A DNA stretch of 58,853 nt from Sphingobium sp. D43FB (GTDB lineage: Bacteria; Pseudomonadota; Alphaproteobacteria; Sphingomonadales; Sphingomonadaceae): NCBI RefSeq assembly GCF_002312805.1, contig NZ_NMUA01000027.1, positions 1 to 58,853 on the forward strand, in the 5' to 3' direction. The notes under the pieces are model-generated. The model ran no database searches and was not told the origin of the DNA. It saw nothing but the letters and a program-made list of their open reading frames with translations. A program made the position numbers and the translations under genes. Below, piece by piece: positions 17,134 to 25,456 of this stretch (position 1 is the stretch's first letter; every line of letters starts with the position of its first letter).

Positions 17134-19686
17134 ATGCATAACGCCCGTCATTGGGTGGCAAGCAGCCTGCTTGCCATCGCGGTCGCTCATACCCTTCCAA
17201 AGGCATCCGCGCGCGACGAGGTCAGCGCCCCTGTCATGATCGATTTGCCAGCGCAGCCGCTTACCAAGACATTGCTGGCGATCGGGACACTGACAGGAAG
17301 GCAGATCATTTTCCCAGGAGATGCGATGGCTGGCCTCTCCGCGCCTGGGATTGAGGGGCGTCTCACAGCACCGCAGGCATTGGCTCGTGCCCTGATGGGG
17401 ACGGGTTTTAAGGTCGAAATGGGTTCCGACGCCATTTACATTCGCCTTCCCTCCGGGGCTGCCGGGGGACAGGGAGCCGAGCAAAGGGGCGAAGCCATTG
17501 TCGTGACAGGATCGCGCATAAGGGGCGTGGCATCAGCTTCGCAGGTCTACAGCTATGAGACCGCACAGGCGCGAGACCAGGGGATCACAGACATGCGCGG
17601 TCTCGCAGCCGCAATCCCGCAGAATTTCACCGGTGGTCAAAGCCCAGGGGTCGGCAACGGCGCCGAGGCATCGGGAAGCAGAAACACGGATTCCTCAACC
17701 GCGCTCAACCTGCGCGGGCTTGGACCCGGCTCCACATTGACGCTGCTCAACGGTCACCGGCTCGCCTATAATCTCAGCAATCAGTCGGTGGATTTCTCCA
17801 GCATCCCTTTCGCGGCGGTAGAACGGGTCGAAATCATGCCTGATGGTGCGTCCGCGCTCTATGGTTCCGATGCGATCGGCGGCGTTGCGAACATCGTGCT
17901 CAAAAAGGATCTTCGCGGCGTAACGGCCAACGCCGTGCTGGGTGCGGCGACGGACGGAGGCTATTCCACCCAGAATTACAATGTCGCCGCCGGCACGCGC
18001 TGGCGATCCGGCGGCGTGCTGCTGACGGGCAATTATGACCGCAACACGGAGATTCTGGCGGGGGACCGCAGCTTCGCTTCCGGCGTGAACGAACATCTCA
18101 CCCTGTATCCCAGGATCGAAAGCTACGCCGTCGTCGGCAGTGGCCATCAGGATGTTGGCGAAAATCTGGTCCTCGCGCTTGATGCCCTCTATGCACACCG
18201 GGACGCCGTGCGCGCCAGCCCCTACACCAATAACGCGCCGGTCGAGGTGTCGGGGATCGTCTTTTCGACGTCTAGCTGGAATTTGAGTGTCGCGCCCTCA
18301 GCGACGCTTCGCATGAGCGATTGGCAATTTTCGTTAGTCGGCATCTATGGGCGTAGTCATCTCAGGAGCCTCTCGCACATTTTCCCCAGCTATTTCAGCA
18401 GCGCGGTACTGGAAAATGAGACGATCGGAAGCGAAATCGCGGGCGATGGGCCACTGGTCGCCATTCCTGGCGGCGACATCCGCCTCGCTTTTGGAGGCGG
18501 CTATCGGCGGGACGCCTTCATCTCGCGTGCGGCGAGCAATCCGATTGATGCACATCAGGAGAATATATTCGGCTATGCCGAACTCAGCATCCCACTGTCT
18601 TCGCCAGACCAGGAGATCCCTGGCTTCTATCGCACCTCTCTTTCAGCGGCCGTTCGTTATGAGGACTATCCCGGCATCGGAAGGCTCGCGACGCCAAAGC
18701 TGGGTTTCGTCTCGTCACCCAATGCGGATGTCGACTTCAAACTGAGCTGGGGCCGCTCTTTCAAGTCGCCGACCCTCTATCAGCGGCTCAATCCCGTTAC
18801 CGTCTATCTGTTTCCCGGAAACCTCTACGGCGAGCGGCCGGGCGCTCCAGCGGGTCAGACGATATTGGCCGTCTATGGCGGCAATAGCGAACTGAAACCC
18901 GAAAAGGCGGACAGCCTTTCCGCGAGCCTCGTCTTCCATCCAAGTCGGATACCTGGTCTCGATCTCTCGCTCAGCTATTTCAGGGTCAACTACCGGAATA
19001 GAATCGTCGACCCGATCTCGTCGCTGAACCGCGTGCTGATCGATCCGGTGTTTGGAAACCTCGTCCAATTCTCACCCACGCCCCAAGACATAGCCGCGAC
19101 GATCGCCATGGCACCGCTGGGCCTTGAAAATCAGACCGGATCCGGTGCTCCGTTCGACCCTGCAAGCGTCTACGCCACTATCGATGGTCGTTCGCAGAAT
19201 GTAGCGAAGGACCAGATTTCAGGCGTCGATCTTAGCTTGAGCTATCGCTTCGATGCCGGAAGCCTGGGAACGCTCTCCCTCTTTAGCAACGCAACTTATC
19301 TGCGCTCCAGCCGCATCCTCATCGCGGGGATGCCGAAGATCGACCTTGCAGGCACCATTTTCAATCCTCCCCATTTCAAGCTGCGCGGCGGTGTGGGCTG
19401 GTCGCGCGACAGCCTGCTCGTGAATGCCGTGATCAACTATATCGGAGGCGTGAACGATAATCGGCGCGTTGACACCGTCGAACTCAAGGGCATGGCCAGC
19501 GTCGATCTGTCGGTCAAATATCATGTTGATGTCGCAGGTGGCGTCGATGTGCAGGTGAGCGCTCTCAACATCCTCAATGCCAAGCCTGATATCATCCGGA
19601 ACTCGGGCAACTATATGCCAGTCGACAGCACCAACTACTCTACCATCGGCCGCTACATGAGCCTCTCGCTCACCAAGAGCTTCTGA
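17134..19686 (+). CDS. TonB-dependent outer-membrane receptor with STN signalling domain
   Basis: An 850-residue transducer-type receptor. ATG 17134 is preferred because GGGGGAC lies upstream and a signal peptide follows (ASSLLAIAVAHTLPKASA). After it come an STN domain (about residues 40-105, LTKTLLAIGTLTGRQIIFPG), a TonB-box-like IVVTGSR, the plug (GLGPGSTLTLLNGHR, ALYGSDAIGGVANIVLK) and a beta-barrel ending with terminal Phe (LTKSF). The STN domain fits signalling to the adjacent FecR/sigma pair. In homologous loci such receptors take up lasso peptides for cleavage by the isopeptidase, which is the next gene here. Confidence 0.93.
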   Translation: MHNARHWVASSLLAIAVAHTLPKASARDEVSAPVMIDLPAQPLTKTLLAIGTLTGRQIIFPGDAMAGLSAPGIEGRLTAPQALARALMGTGFKVEMGSDAIYIRLPSGAAGGQGAEQRGEAIVVTGSRIRGVASASQVYSYETAQARDQGITDMRGLAAAIPQNFTGGQSPGVGNGAEASGSRNTDSSTALNLRGLGPGSTLTLLNGHRLAYNLSNQSVDFSSIPFAAVERVEIMPDGASALYGSDAIGGVANIVLKKDLRGVTANAVLGAATDGGYSTQNYNVAAGTRWRSGGVLLTGNYDRNTEILAGDRSFASGVNEHLTLYPRIESYAVVGSGHQDVGENLVLALDALYAHRDAVRASPYTNNAPVEVSGIVFSTSSWNLSVAPSATLRMSDWQFSLVGIYGRSHLRSLSHIFPSYFSSAVLENETIGSEIAGDGPLVAIPGGDIRLAFGGGYRRDAFISRAASNPIDAHQENIFGYAELSIPLSSPDQEIPGFYRTSLSAAVRYEDYPGIGRLATPKLGFVSSPNADVDFKLSWGRSFKSPTLYQRLNPVTVYLFPGNLYGERPGAPAGQTILAVYGGNSELKPEKADSLSASLVFHPSRIPGLDLSLSYFRVNYRNRIVDPISSLNRVLIDPVFGNLVQFSPTPQDIAATIAMAPLGLENQTGSGAPFDPASVYATIDGRSQNVAKDQISGVDLSLSYRFDAGSLGTLSLFSNATYLRSSRILIAGMPKIDLAGTIFNPPHFKLRGGVGWSRDSLLVNAVINYIGGVNDNRRVDTVELKGMASVDLSVKYHVDVAGGVDVQVSALNILNAKPDIIRNSGNYMPVDSTNYSTIGRYMSLSLTKSF

Positions 19687-19688
19687 CG

Positions 19689-21734
19689 ATGCTGGCTCTT
19701 ATGGCTGTCGCCGCGCTCGCCCTGTCCCAAGCGGCACCGCCGCCGCAGGCAGATCGATGCACAGAACGTCTGCACTGGCGTTCGGCTGCAGGCTCGACGC
19801 GACCTTCCGATATCGATGTCCTAGTGGAACTGCGCGATATCGGCGGACAGGCGGATGTCGAAGCGCCCTTCACCGTCTCGCCCGATGGAAGGAAGATCGC
19901 TCTGACTCTACGACGCGCAGACGCAGGACGGAATGACTTTTGCCAGGGCATTGTGATCCTCGATATCCGGTCCGGGGAGGTTAGTGCGCCCATCCTCATA
20001 GGAGGCGGCGTTGCGCTTAATCGTTACGATCTTCCCAAAATTCCCGATTTTTCAGGCGGGGTCCTAGCTGCCGTCATACCGCGCTGGTCACCTGATGGAA
20101 AATGGCTGGCCTATACCGAGCGGCGCGATGGCATCGTTCAGATCATGCGGGTGGCAGTGGCCGGTGGAGAGCCTCTGCAGGTGACGCACTCGCCGGTGGA
20201 CGTTCGGGATTTTTCCTGGAGCAAGGACGGCAAGGAGATCGAATATGCCACGCGGCCGGATGACCCATCCGCCGCTCAGGCTGTGATTGAAGAAGGAAAG
20301 GACGGCTATCGCTTTGACGAGCGTTGGATGCCCGAATGGCGCTTCTCGCCTTTCCCCAGGCCAACGGCGACCAGGCGCTTTGCCGTAGCGCTATCTTCAG
20401 GGGCCATAAGGGCGGCCGATGCTGCCACTGCGGGAAGCGTCGGACCAGGAAGCGCGATCAATGCGTCAGGCTTCGAGGCGCGCATCGCTTTTCGGACCAC
20501 GGGTCTTATCAACGGGCCGAAATTTATCACGGCGTCCAGGAAGGGTGGCGAACGAGTTGAATGCCGTGACGCCGCTTGCGCCAAGGCGCGCCAGCTCTGG
20601 TGGCGCGATGAGCGCAGACTGTTGTTTTCCAGCGAAACCGGACCTGCCGACAGCCTGACCGAGATTGTAAGTTGGGACCTCACCACGAACAAGAGGCGCC
20701 GCCTGCTCCTGACATCTGATCGCGTGGATGGCTGTCGGCCCTCCGCGGAAGGTCTGGTTTGCGCTGTAGAAAGCTCGACGGTTCCGCGTCGGTTGATGGC
20801 TATCGACTATGACACGGGCGCCGAGCGAGAGCTGCTCGACCCAAATCCCGAGTGGCGGGCGATCGCGCTGGGCGAGGTTCGTCGTCTCCACTGGAAAAAC
20901 GATATCGGCCTCGAAAGCTTTGGCGATCTTGTCCTTCCACCGGGCGTGACCAAGGCGGCTGGCTTGCCGCTCGTCGTCGTGGGCTATCAGTCGCGCGGCT
21001 TTCTGCGCGGAGGCACGGGCGACCTATTCCCCATATTCCCTTTGGCCGCCAGAGGGTTTGCCGTGCTCGTCTACACGCGCCCTGCGTTTTTTGGCTATTT
21101 GAAGCCAGTGGAGACTCAAGCCGAGGCCGATCGCCGAGGCTTTGACGGATGGGCGGACAAGAAGAGCGGCGCCTCCTCGATCCTGGCCGCAATTGCGATG
21201 CTGGAGAAGGAGGGTGTCGTTGATCCGAACCGCATCGGTCTTACCGGCTTTAGCGACGGCGTCGACAAGGCGACCTATCTGCTCATCCATCATAATGTCT
21301 TTCGCGCAGTCGCCATGGCCGGCTGCTGCAGCGATCCTTTAATGGTAAACGCCTCAATTGGCCCCTATCTTGCGAAAGTCGCCACGGCGGCAGGCTTTCC
21401 CGCCTATAAGGACCGCAACAGCGAGCGCGTTCGGGAATATTCCCTTGCGGCCAATGCTGCCCATGTCGACACGCCGATCCTGATCCAGTCGGCCGACCGC
21501 GAATATATGCATTCACTCGAGGTCGAGGCCGCATTCCGGCAGGAGGGCAAGCCGCTCAGCCTCTATGTGTTTCCGGACGAATATCATATATTCTGGCAAC
21601 CCGCGCATCGCAGGGCTGCCTATGCCCGCAATATCGACTGGTTCGAATATCATCTGCTTGCAGACGGCAAAGGTCCGCTGCCGCGCTCGCTTGCTCCGAT
21701 GGTGCAGCCGCAACAGGCGAGCTATCCGCGCTGA
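19689..21734 (+). CDS. Lasso-peptide isopeptidase-like S9 serine hydrolase
   Basis: A 681-residue prolyl-oligopeptidase-fold enzyme starting 2 nt after the receptor gene. An N-terminal signal (MLALMAVAALALSQAAP) suggests periplasmic action. The N-terminal propeller (about residues 20-400) carries YWTN/WD-like repeats such as SPDGRKIALTLR and WSPDGKWLAYTE. The hydrolase domain has the catalytic Ser522 in GFSDG, Asp603 in QSADREY and His633 in DEYHI. Known members (AtxE2-type) cut the isopeptide bond of the lasso ring to give linear peptide. The assignment rests on domain type plus location beside lasso A-B-C genes and a TonB receptor. Confidence 0.85.
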   Translation: MLALMAVAALALSQAAPPPQADRCTERLHWRSAAGSTRPSDIDVLVELRDIGGQADVEAPFTVSPDGRKIALTLRRADAGRNDFCQGIVILDIRSGEVSAPILIGGGVALNRYDLPKIPDFSGGVLAAVIPRWSPDGKWLAYTERRDGIVQIMRVAVAGGEPLQVTHSPVDVRDFSWSKDGKEIEYATRPDDPSAAQAVIEEGKDGYRFDERWMPEWRFSPFPRPTATRRFAVALSSGAIRAADAATAGSVGPGSAINASGFEARIAFRTTGLINGPKFITASRKGGERVECRDAACAKARQLWWRDERRLLFSSETGPADSLTEIVSWDLTTNKRRRLLLTSDRVDGCRPSAEGLVCAVESSTVPRRLMAIDYDTGAERELLDPNPEWRAIALGEVRRLHWKNDIGLESFGDLVLPPGVTKAAGLPLVVVGYQSRGFLRGGTGDLFPIFPLAARGFAVLVYTRPAFFGYLKPVETQAEADRRGFDGWADKKSGASSILAAIAMLEKEGVVDPNRIGLTGFSDGVDKATYLLIHHNVFRAVAMAGCCSDPLMVNASIGPYLAKVATAAGFPAYKDRNSERVREYSLAANAAHVDTPILIQSADREYMHSLEVEAAFRQEGKPLSLYVFPDEYHIFWQPAHRRAAYARNIDWFEYHLLADGKGPLPRSLAPMVQPQQASYPR

Positions 21735-23449
21735 TAGCGGCACCAGATTTCGGCATCGACAAGCTCCAAAAGGCGCAGATAATCCAGATCGCGAACGGGA
21801 GGTTCGCGGTCGCAATAGCGTGTTACGGCATTCGCATCGACAATCTGGTTTTGCACGAGCATACCCTCGATGAGGAACGCCTTCAGGTCGTGGCGGTAGG
21901 TCTCGAAATAGCGGGCATGCATCTGGAGCGGCGACCCTTTGCTCCGTCGTTCTGCGATCTCGCGCGGGAGTGTGGACGCGGCCTGGCGGGCGATCGATCT
22001 GTCGATGCCGCCGTCACACCACATCCAGCTGGGGATGCTCAGGCACGCCTCCACGATCGGCGCCATGAGGAGGGGAGACAGGCCGACCGTCGATGCTGAT
22101 CGTGGAAAGCGCTCCAAATAATTATGCGCCCTTATGATCACGGCGATATGGGCGGTTGAACCGCGGAGCGCACGGGAAGGCGTATCGAGCCAGGGATGAA
22201 GCTTCCGAGGAGCGGTCCGCTCCGCGACCTGGCGCGTAAGAAAGATCGGCTCGCGCGGCCAGGCATAGGTTTTCGCCGGTTGAAATCGCTCGCGCAGCGT
22301 TCTTGCGACATAGCGTACAAGATCCATATAGGAGGCCGATGTGATCCGTTTCAGGTCGCCCAGCATCTTCCAACTGCCCGCTATAGAGGTACCGGCCTGA
22401 AGCAGATCGCCCAGCGCATAGGGCGGCGCCATGCCGCAAAAACTATTGTCTCCGCCAAATCCGCCCAGCACGGTGCCATGGCCACCAAGATAGCCGTGAT
22501 CGAGCAGCCTTGCGTTGATCAGGCCAGCGATCGTCCGATAGGTCGGCCGCGGCAGAAACATGTCAGACCGGCAACTGGTCTGGAAATCAGGTGCCCGATA
22601 GGGAATCTCCGTCAACGATGCGTTGCAGGCCCTGGCGACTATGGTGGCAAAGGCACGTTCATCGCCGAACGGATCGCCGTCGGTGTAGAATGTGAGGAGT
22701 CGGGCGTCCTTTGTGAACTGCGCTATCTGCGTAGCGACGATGGAGGAATCGAGGCCGCCTGAGACCGTGATGAGTGGGCGCGGATATTTGGCTGCAAGCG
22801 TCCTATGCACAAGGGTGAAAGCACTCTCGAGACGGTCGACCGCTTCATCCACCGTCTCCACCGGTGACATCGCGTGATCCCAGGGACTCCAGGCCGCCTT
22901 TGTCACGAGCCCCTGCGCTGTGACGATCATTTCTTCGCCTGCGAGCAGTTCGTAAACGCCAGTCAACCCTGTCTGGCTAGAGAAATGGTTGATAAAAAGC
23001 AGTTCATCGCCGACCTCTGTCCAGTCGATGTCCAGGGGACGTCGATCATAGAGGCGCAGCAGCTCGATATCCGACGCCACCATCCAGCCACCTTGATATC
23101 GCCGATAGTAACAGGGCAGTTGCCCGGATGGATCGCGAACAAGGCTGACCTGCCCGGGCTCGGTGGCGCGAATGGCGAGAAAAGCTCCCCAGTGTCGGCC
23201 TAGAAGAGCTTTGGCCGGGTCTTTCGCCTTGCGTTCATGCGCTTGTGCCATCTCCCTTGGGAAACAAAGGCCCAGGACGACATAGTCCCCTGCCGCTGGC
23301 CTTGAGATATCGATAGATCTCTCGGCATGCACGGAAAGCCCTCGTGCTTCCACAATAGGACGGAAGCCGGAGGGCGGATTGTGGGGGATCGTTCCGACAG
23401 ATTCTCGGTCCGTCGGCATGTCGATGAAGCAGATATAACGGCCGCCCAT
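21722..23449 (-). CDS. Lasso-peptide cyclase (C protein, asparagine synthetase B homologue)
   Basis: A 575-residue ATP-dependent macrolactam synthetase. ATG at 23449 begins MGGRYICFID, 1 nt after the stop of the B gene; longer in-frame starts lie within B. The degenerate N-terminal glutaminase-like domain covers about residues 1-200 and lacks the catalytic Cys2. The synthetase domain has the ATP-pyrophosphatase loop SGGLDSS near residue 235. It should adenylate the Asp side chain of the precursor and close the ring onto Gly1. It converges with, and overlaps by 13 nt, the isopeptidase gene. Confidence 0.92.
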   Translation of the reverse strand: MGGRYICFIDMPTDRESVGTIPHNPPSGFRPIVEARGLSVHAERSIDISRPAAGDYVVLGLCFPREMAQAHERKAKDPAKALLGRHWGAFLAIRATEPGQVSLVRDPSGQLPCYYRRYQGGWMVASDIELLRLYDRRPLDIDWTEVGDELLFINHFSSQTGLTGVYELLAGEEMIVTAQGLVTKAAWSPWDHAMSPVETVDEAVDRLESAFTLVHRTLAAKYPRPLITVSGGLDSSIVATQIAQFTKDARLLTFYTDGDPFGDERAFATIVARACNASLTEIPYRAPDFQTSCRSDMFLPRPTYRTIAGLINARLLDHGYLGGHGTVLGGFGGDNSFCGMAPPYALGDLLQAGTSIAGSWKMLGDLKRITSASYMDLVRYVARTLRERFQPAKTYAWPREPIFLTRQVAERTAPRKLHPWLDTPSRALRGSTAHIAVIIRAHNYLERFPRSASTVGLSPLLMAPIVEACLSIPSWMWCDGGIDRSIARQAASTLPREIAERRSKGSPLQMHARYFETYRHDLKAFLIEGMLVQNQIVDANAVTRYCDREPPVRDLDYLRLLELVDAEIWCRYQRG

Positions 23450-23450
23450 A

Positions 23451-23681
23451 TCAGACCGCCAGGATCGGCGAGAAGCTGCGCGCAGTCTCGAGATCGTCAT
23501 TGACCAGCAGCGCGTCGAGCTGGACCCAGCAATGGGCCGAGAAAGGGGCCGTTCGCACGCCAATGACCAGCGTTGCAGGAATGCCCCGGTCGAGCATGGC
23601 CATCATGATGGCGATCGAAATCGAGAGGCAGCGATCGTCGGTCGGGAAAAAGGGGCCGGTGCGTGCGAATGCCTGCGCCAC
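23451..23681 (-). pseudogene. Lasso-peptide B protein, C-terminal (transglutaminase-like protease) part after an in-frame stop
   Basis: This stretch encodes the leader-cleaving cysteine-protease half of B: the Cys in TDDRCLS, the His in FSAHCWVQ and the Asp in LLVNDD form the catalytic triad. It is in the same frame as the upstream B part; only a TAA at 23715-23717 separates them. An in-frame GTG at 23681, weakly preceded by GCGGGA, could restart translation and would keep all catalytic residues (76 residues). Whether it is expressed by restart, readthrough or not at all cannot be seen. It ends 1 nt before the cyclase start. Confidence 0.8.
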
Positions 23682-23714
23682 CAGTCCCGCTTTGACCTGA
23701 TCAATGCGCGATTT

Positions 23715-24110
23715 TTAGAGGTTCCGTTTTCTTGCTTCCAGGCGGCCGATCACCCGATCGAGAGGCGCGATGCGGAGCCAGGCAATGGCATAGGCGCGCA
23801 GAAAAAGGGCGCGCGCAAAAAGCGCCCCCCCGGCTGACTGTTGTTGGCATGGGAGTTTGCCCTCCACCGCCTGGAGCCTGTCGGTCCTGGAATCGGCTTG
23901 AGGCGAACCCGGCTGCAGGCCAGCAGGGCCGAGCAGGTCGGCAAGTGCGGCCAGATCAGCGGCATCCTGCTCCCCAGCCGCCACGACACGCAGGAAGCTT
24001 CCATGCAAGACCCGTGGGACAGCAAAATAGCGGTCCTGTAGGAGGTCGAGAAGGATGATGTCGTCCTGGCAGATGGCGTGAACCAGACCGGGGCGCAATT
24101 GCATGGACAT
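23715..24110 (-). CDS. Lasso-peptide B protein, N-terminal (PqqD-like leader-binding) part, ending at a premature TAA
   Basis: 131 codons from ATG 24110 (GGGGAG at 7 nt) to TAA 23715. Residues about 1-70 resemble the PqqD-like RiPP recognition element (LRPGLVHAICQDDIILLDLLQDRYF), which binds the precursor leader. Residues about 95-131 (FARALFLRAYAIAWL to RKRNL) look like the N-terminal helix of the transglutaminase-like domain, whose catalytic part continues in the same frame past the stop. Read through, B would be 219 residues, close to the McjB length. The gene follows the precursor after a strong hairpin. Confidence 0.82.
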   Translation of the reverse strand: MSMQLRPGLVHAICQDDIILLDLLQDRYFAVPRVLHGSFLRVVAAGEQDAADLAALADLLGPAGLQPGSPQADSRTDRLQAVEGKLPCQQQSAGGALFARALFLRAYAIAWLRIAPLDRVIGRLEARKRNL

Positions 24111-24127
24111 GGAGAGGCTCCCCTGAG

Positions 24128-24153
24128 CCGGACGCGCGCGGGCGCGCGTCCGG
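24128..24153 (-). terminator. Strong GC hairpin between lasso precursor and B gene
   Basis: CCGGACGCGCG (24128-24138) and CGCGCGTCCGG (24143-24153) form a perfect 11-bp stem with a CGGG loop, a few nt after the precursor stop and just before the ribosome site of B. There is no T-tract, so it probably acts as an mRNA-stabilising or attenuating structure that raises precursor relative to enzymes. Confidence 0.65.
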
Positions 24154-24159
24154 TGCCGA

Positions 24160-24300
24160 TCACTCGGCGTTGAGGCCCATCTGGAAAATGCGCTGGGACG
24201 AGGGATCGTCCTGCGGTCCATTATTGTTGAGGCCCTTGGTCACGATCGTCGCCGCGCCGAGGTCGATGAGCTGGTGGCTGTCCTGATCCTTCTTCGTCAT
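24160..24300 (-). CDS. Lasso-peptide precursor (A), astexin-2-like
   Basis: A 46-residue precursor. ATG 24300 follows AAGGAG at 6 nt. The leader is 22 residues and contains LIDLGAATIVTK, with the conserved Thr at position -2 and the Leu-Gly box seen in proteobacterial lasso leaders. The predicted core is 24 residues: Gly1 to Asp9 (GLNNNGPQD) forms a 9-residue macrolactam, then the loop and tail D10-P-S-S-Q-R-I-F-Q-M, ending GLNAE. Ring size, length and the GLxA[DE] terminus resemble astexin-2 from Asticcacaulis. B and C follow on the same strand. Confidence 0.88.
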   Translation of the reverse strand: MTKKDQDSHQLIDLGAATIVTKGLNNNGPQDDPSSQRIFQMGLNAE

Positions 24301-24379
24301 GTCATGCTCCTTGGTTGTACCGCCGAATCGCGGTTTCCAGAGCATCGCGCCAGAAGCGATTTTGATAAAATGGAGATGA

Positions 24380-24414
24380 TCCGAAAGTCGGACAATGTTC
24401 CGCGAATATTTCGC
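24380..24414 (-). promoter_or_regulatory. Candidate regulatory palindromes upstream of the lasso precursor
   Basis: Two palindromes lie 80-115 nt before the precursor ATG: TCCGAAAGTCGGACAA (24380-24395, the reverse complement of the 16-mer found before the ABC exporter, one change) and GCGAATATTTCGC (24402-24414). GGAAC occurs between them on the minus strand, as in many ECF -35 boxes. Function is inferred. Confidence 0.45.
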
Positions 24415-24522
24415 AAATATCATGTGGTATCAGTAGTTTTTGGAACATAGCTGATATTTGATGGAAGCCGTTTGAGGGGAAGGGTGAGCGGCTTGCATAT
24501 AGATTTTTGCAGGCGCTTTCCC

Positions 24523-25422
24523 ATGACTATCAGTTCTCTTGGCCTCGCCGCGGCGAGGCTCGTCCATCGGCTTGGCGGCAAGTGGCAGACGCACGGCGCG
24601 ATGTGTCACTGCCCCGCGCATGACGACAGGATCCCAAGCCTCTCGGTCCGTGTCGGCCACAGCAGCCTCCTGTTCAAATGCTTTGCAGGATGCGACACGC
24701 TCGATGTCCTGCGGGCGATCAGGCGCCTTGACTTGCGCGTGCCCGTGGGAAGGTCCGCGGCCTTTGACATGGCGCGCGCGATCGCGCCAAGGACGGGCGA
24801 GCTTGCCCGGTCGCTCTGGAACTGCGGCCACGGACTCGCCGACACGCCGGGCGACATCTATCTGCGCGCGCGGGGCATCGATGCCTGCTCGCAGGCGCTG
24901 CGCTGGCATCCACGAACGCCATTGGGCCGCGGCAGGGATGTTCAGTTTCGGCCAGCGCTCCTGGCGGGGATCGAGGCGCAAGAGAGGATCGTTGCGGTGC
25001 AACGGCTCTTCCTGGAGCGCGATGGCCGCGCGCTCGCACATGATCTCAGCCGACCAAAACGGACCCTGGGCCGTCCCCTCTGCGGCGCTGTCCGCCTGTG
25101 CGAAGCAGGGCCGCGCCTCGGACTTGCCGAGGGTATAGAGAGCGCCCAGTCCGCGTCGATCCTTCTTGGGCTCCCCGTTTGGGCCGTCCTTGGCGCAGAG
25201 CGGCTTCATCAGATTCGCGTGCCCCCGGCGGTGGAGGAGATACTGCTTCTCCCCGACTATGATGCTGCAGGCCAGAGAGCCGAACGCCTGGCCCGTGCAA
25301 CCTATCTTTCCCAGGGCTTCGCAGTCGAGACCCTATGGCCCTGGCGCGGCCATAACGATTGGAACGACGTGCTGCGGGAAGGGGGGAGGGAGAAAGTGAG
25401 CCGGGCGCGGATAGCGGTCTGA
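24523..25422 (+). CDS. Toprim/CHC2 zinc-finger primase-like protein
   Basis: A 299-residue element-encoded primase-related protein. ATG at 24523 is used; earlier TTG and GTG codons in frame (24472, 24484) remain possible. The N-terminal CHC2-type zinc ribbon has Cys and His in CPAHDDRIPSLSV and two Cys in KCFAGC. A Toprim domain follows: Glu in LAEGIESA and the Asp pair in LLPDYDAAG, about residues 190-275. These residues fit metal-dependent nucleotidyl transfer. Such proteins are common beside ParB and strawberry-notch genes on sphingomonad mobile elements and may prime replication of the transferred strand. Confidence 0.85.
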   Translation: MTISSLGLAAARLVHRLGGKWQTHGAMCHCPAHDDRIPSLSVRVGHSSLLFKCFAGCDTLDVLRAIRRLDLRVPVGRSAAFDMARAIAPRTGELARSLWNCGHGLADTPGDIYLRARGIDACSQALRWHPRTPLGRGRDVQFRPALLAGIEAQERIVAVQRLFLERDGRALAHDLSRPKRTLGRPLCGAVRLCEAGPRLGLAEGIESAQSASILLGLPVWAVLGAERLHQIRVPPAVEEILLLPDYDAAGQRAERLARATYLSQGFAVETLWPWRGHNDWNDVLREGGREKVSRARIAV

Positions 25423-25456
25423 CAGGCAGGCGGCTGCGCGTTCACGGAGAAACAGG

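Noticed and set aside
24430..25209. 259-codon minus-strand frame opposite the Toprim gene
   Set aside because: Shadow frame: the plus strand has zinc-finger and Toprim motifs, the minus frame is compositionally biased without motifs.
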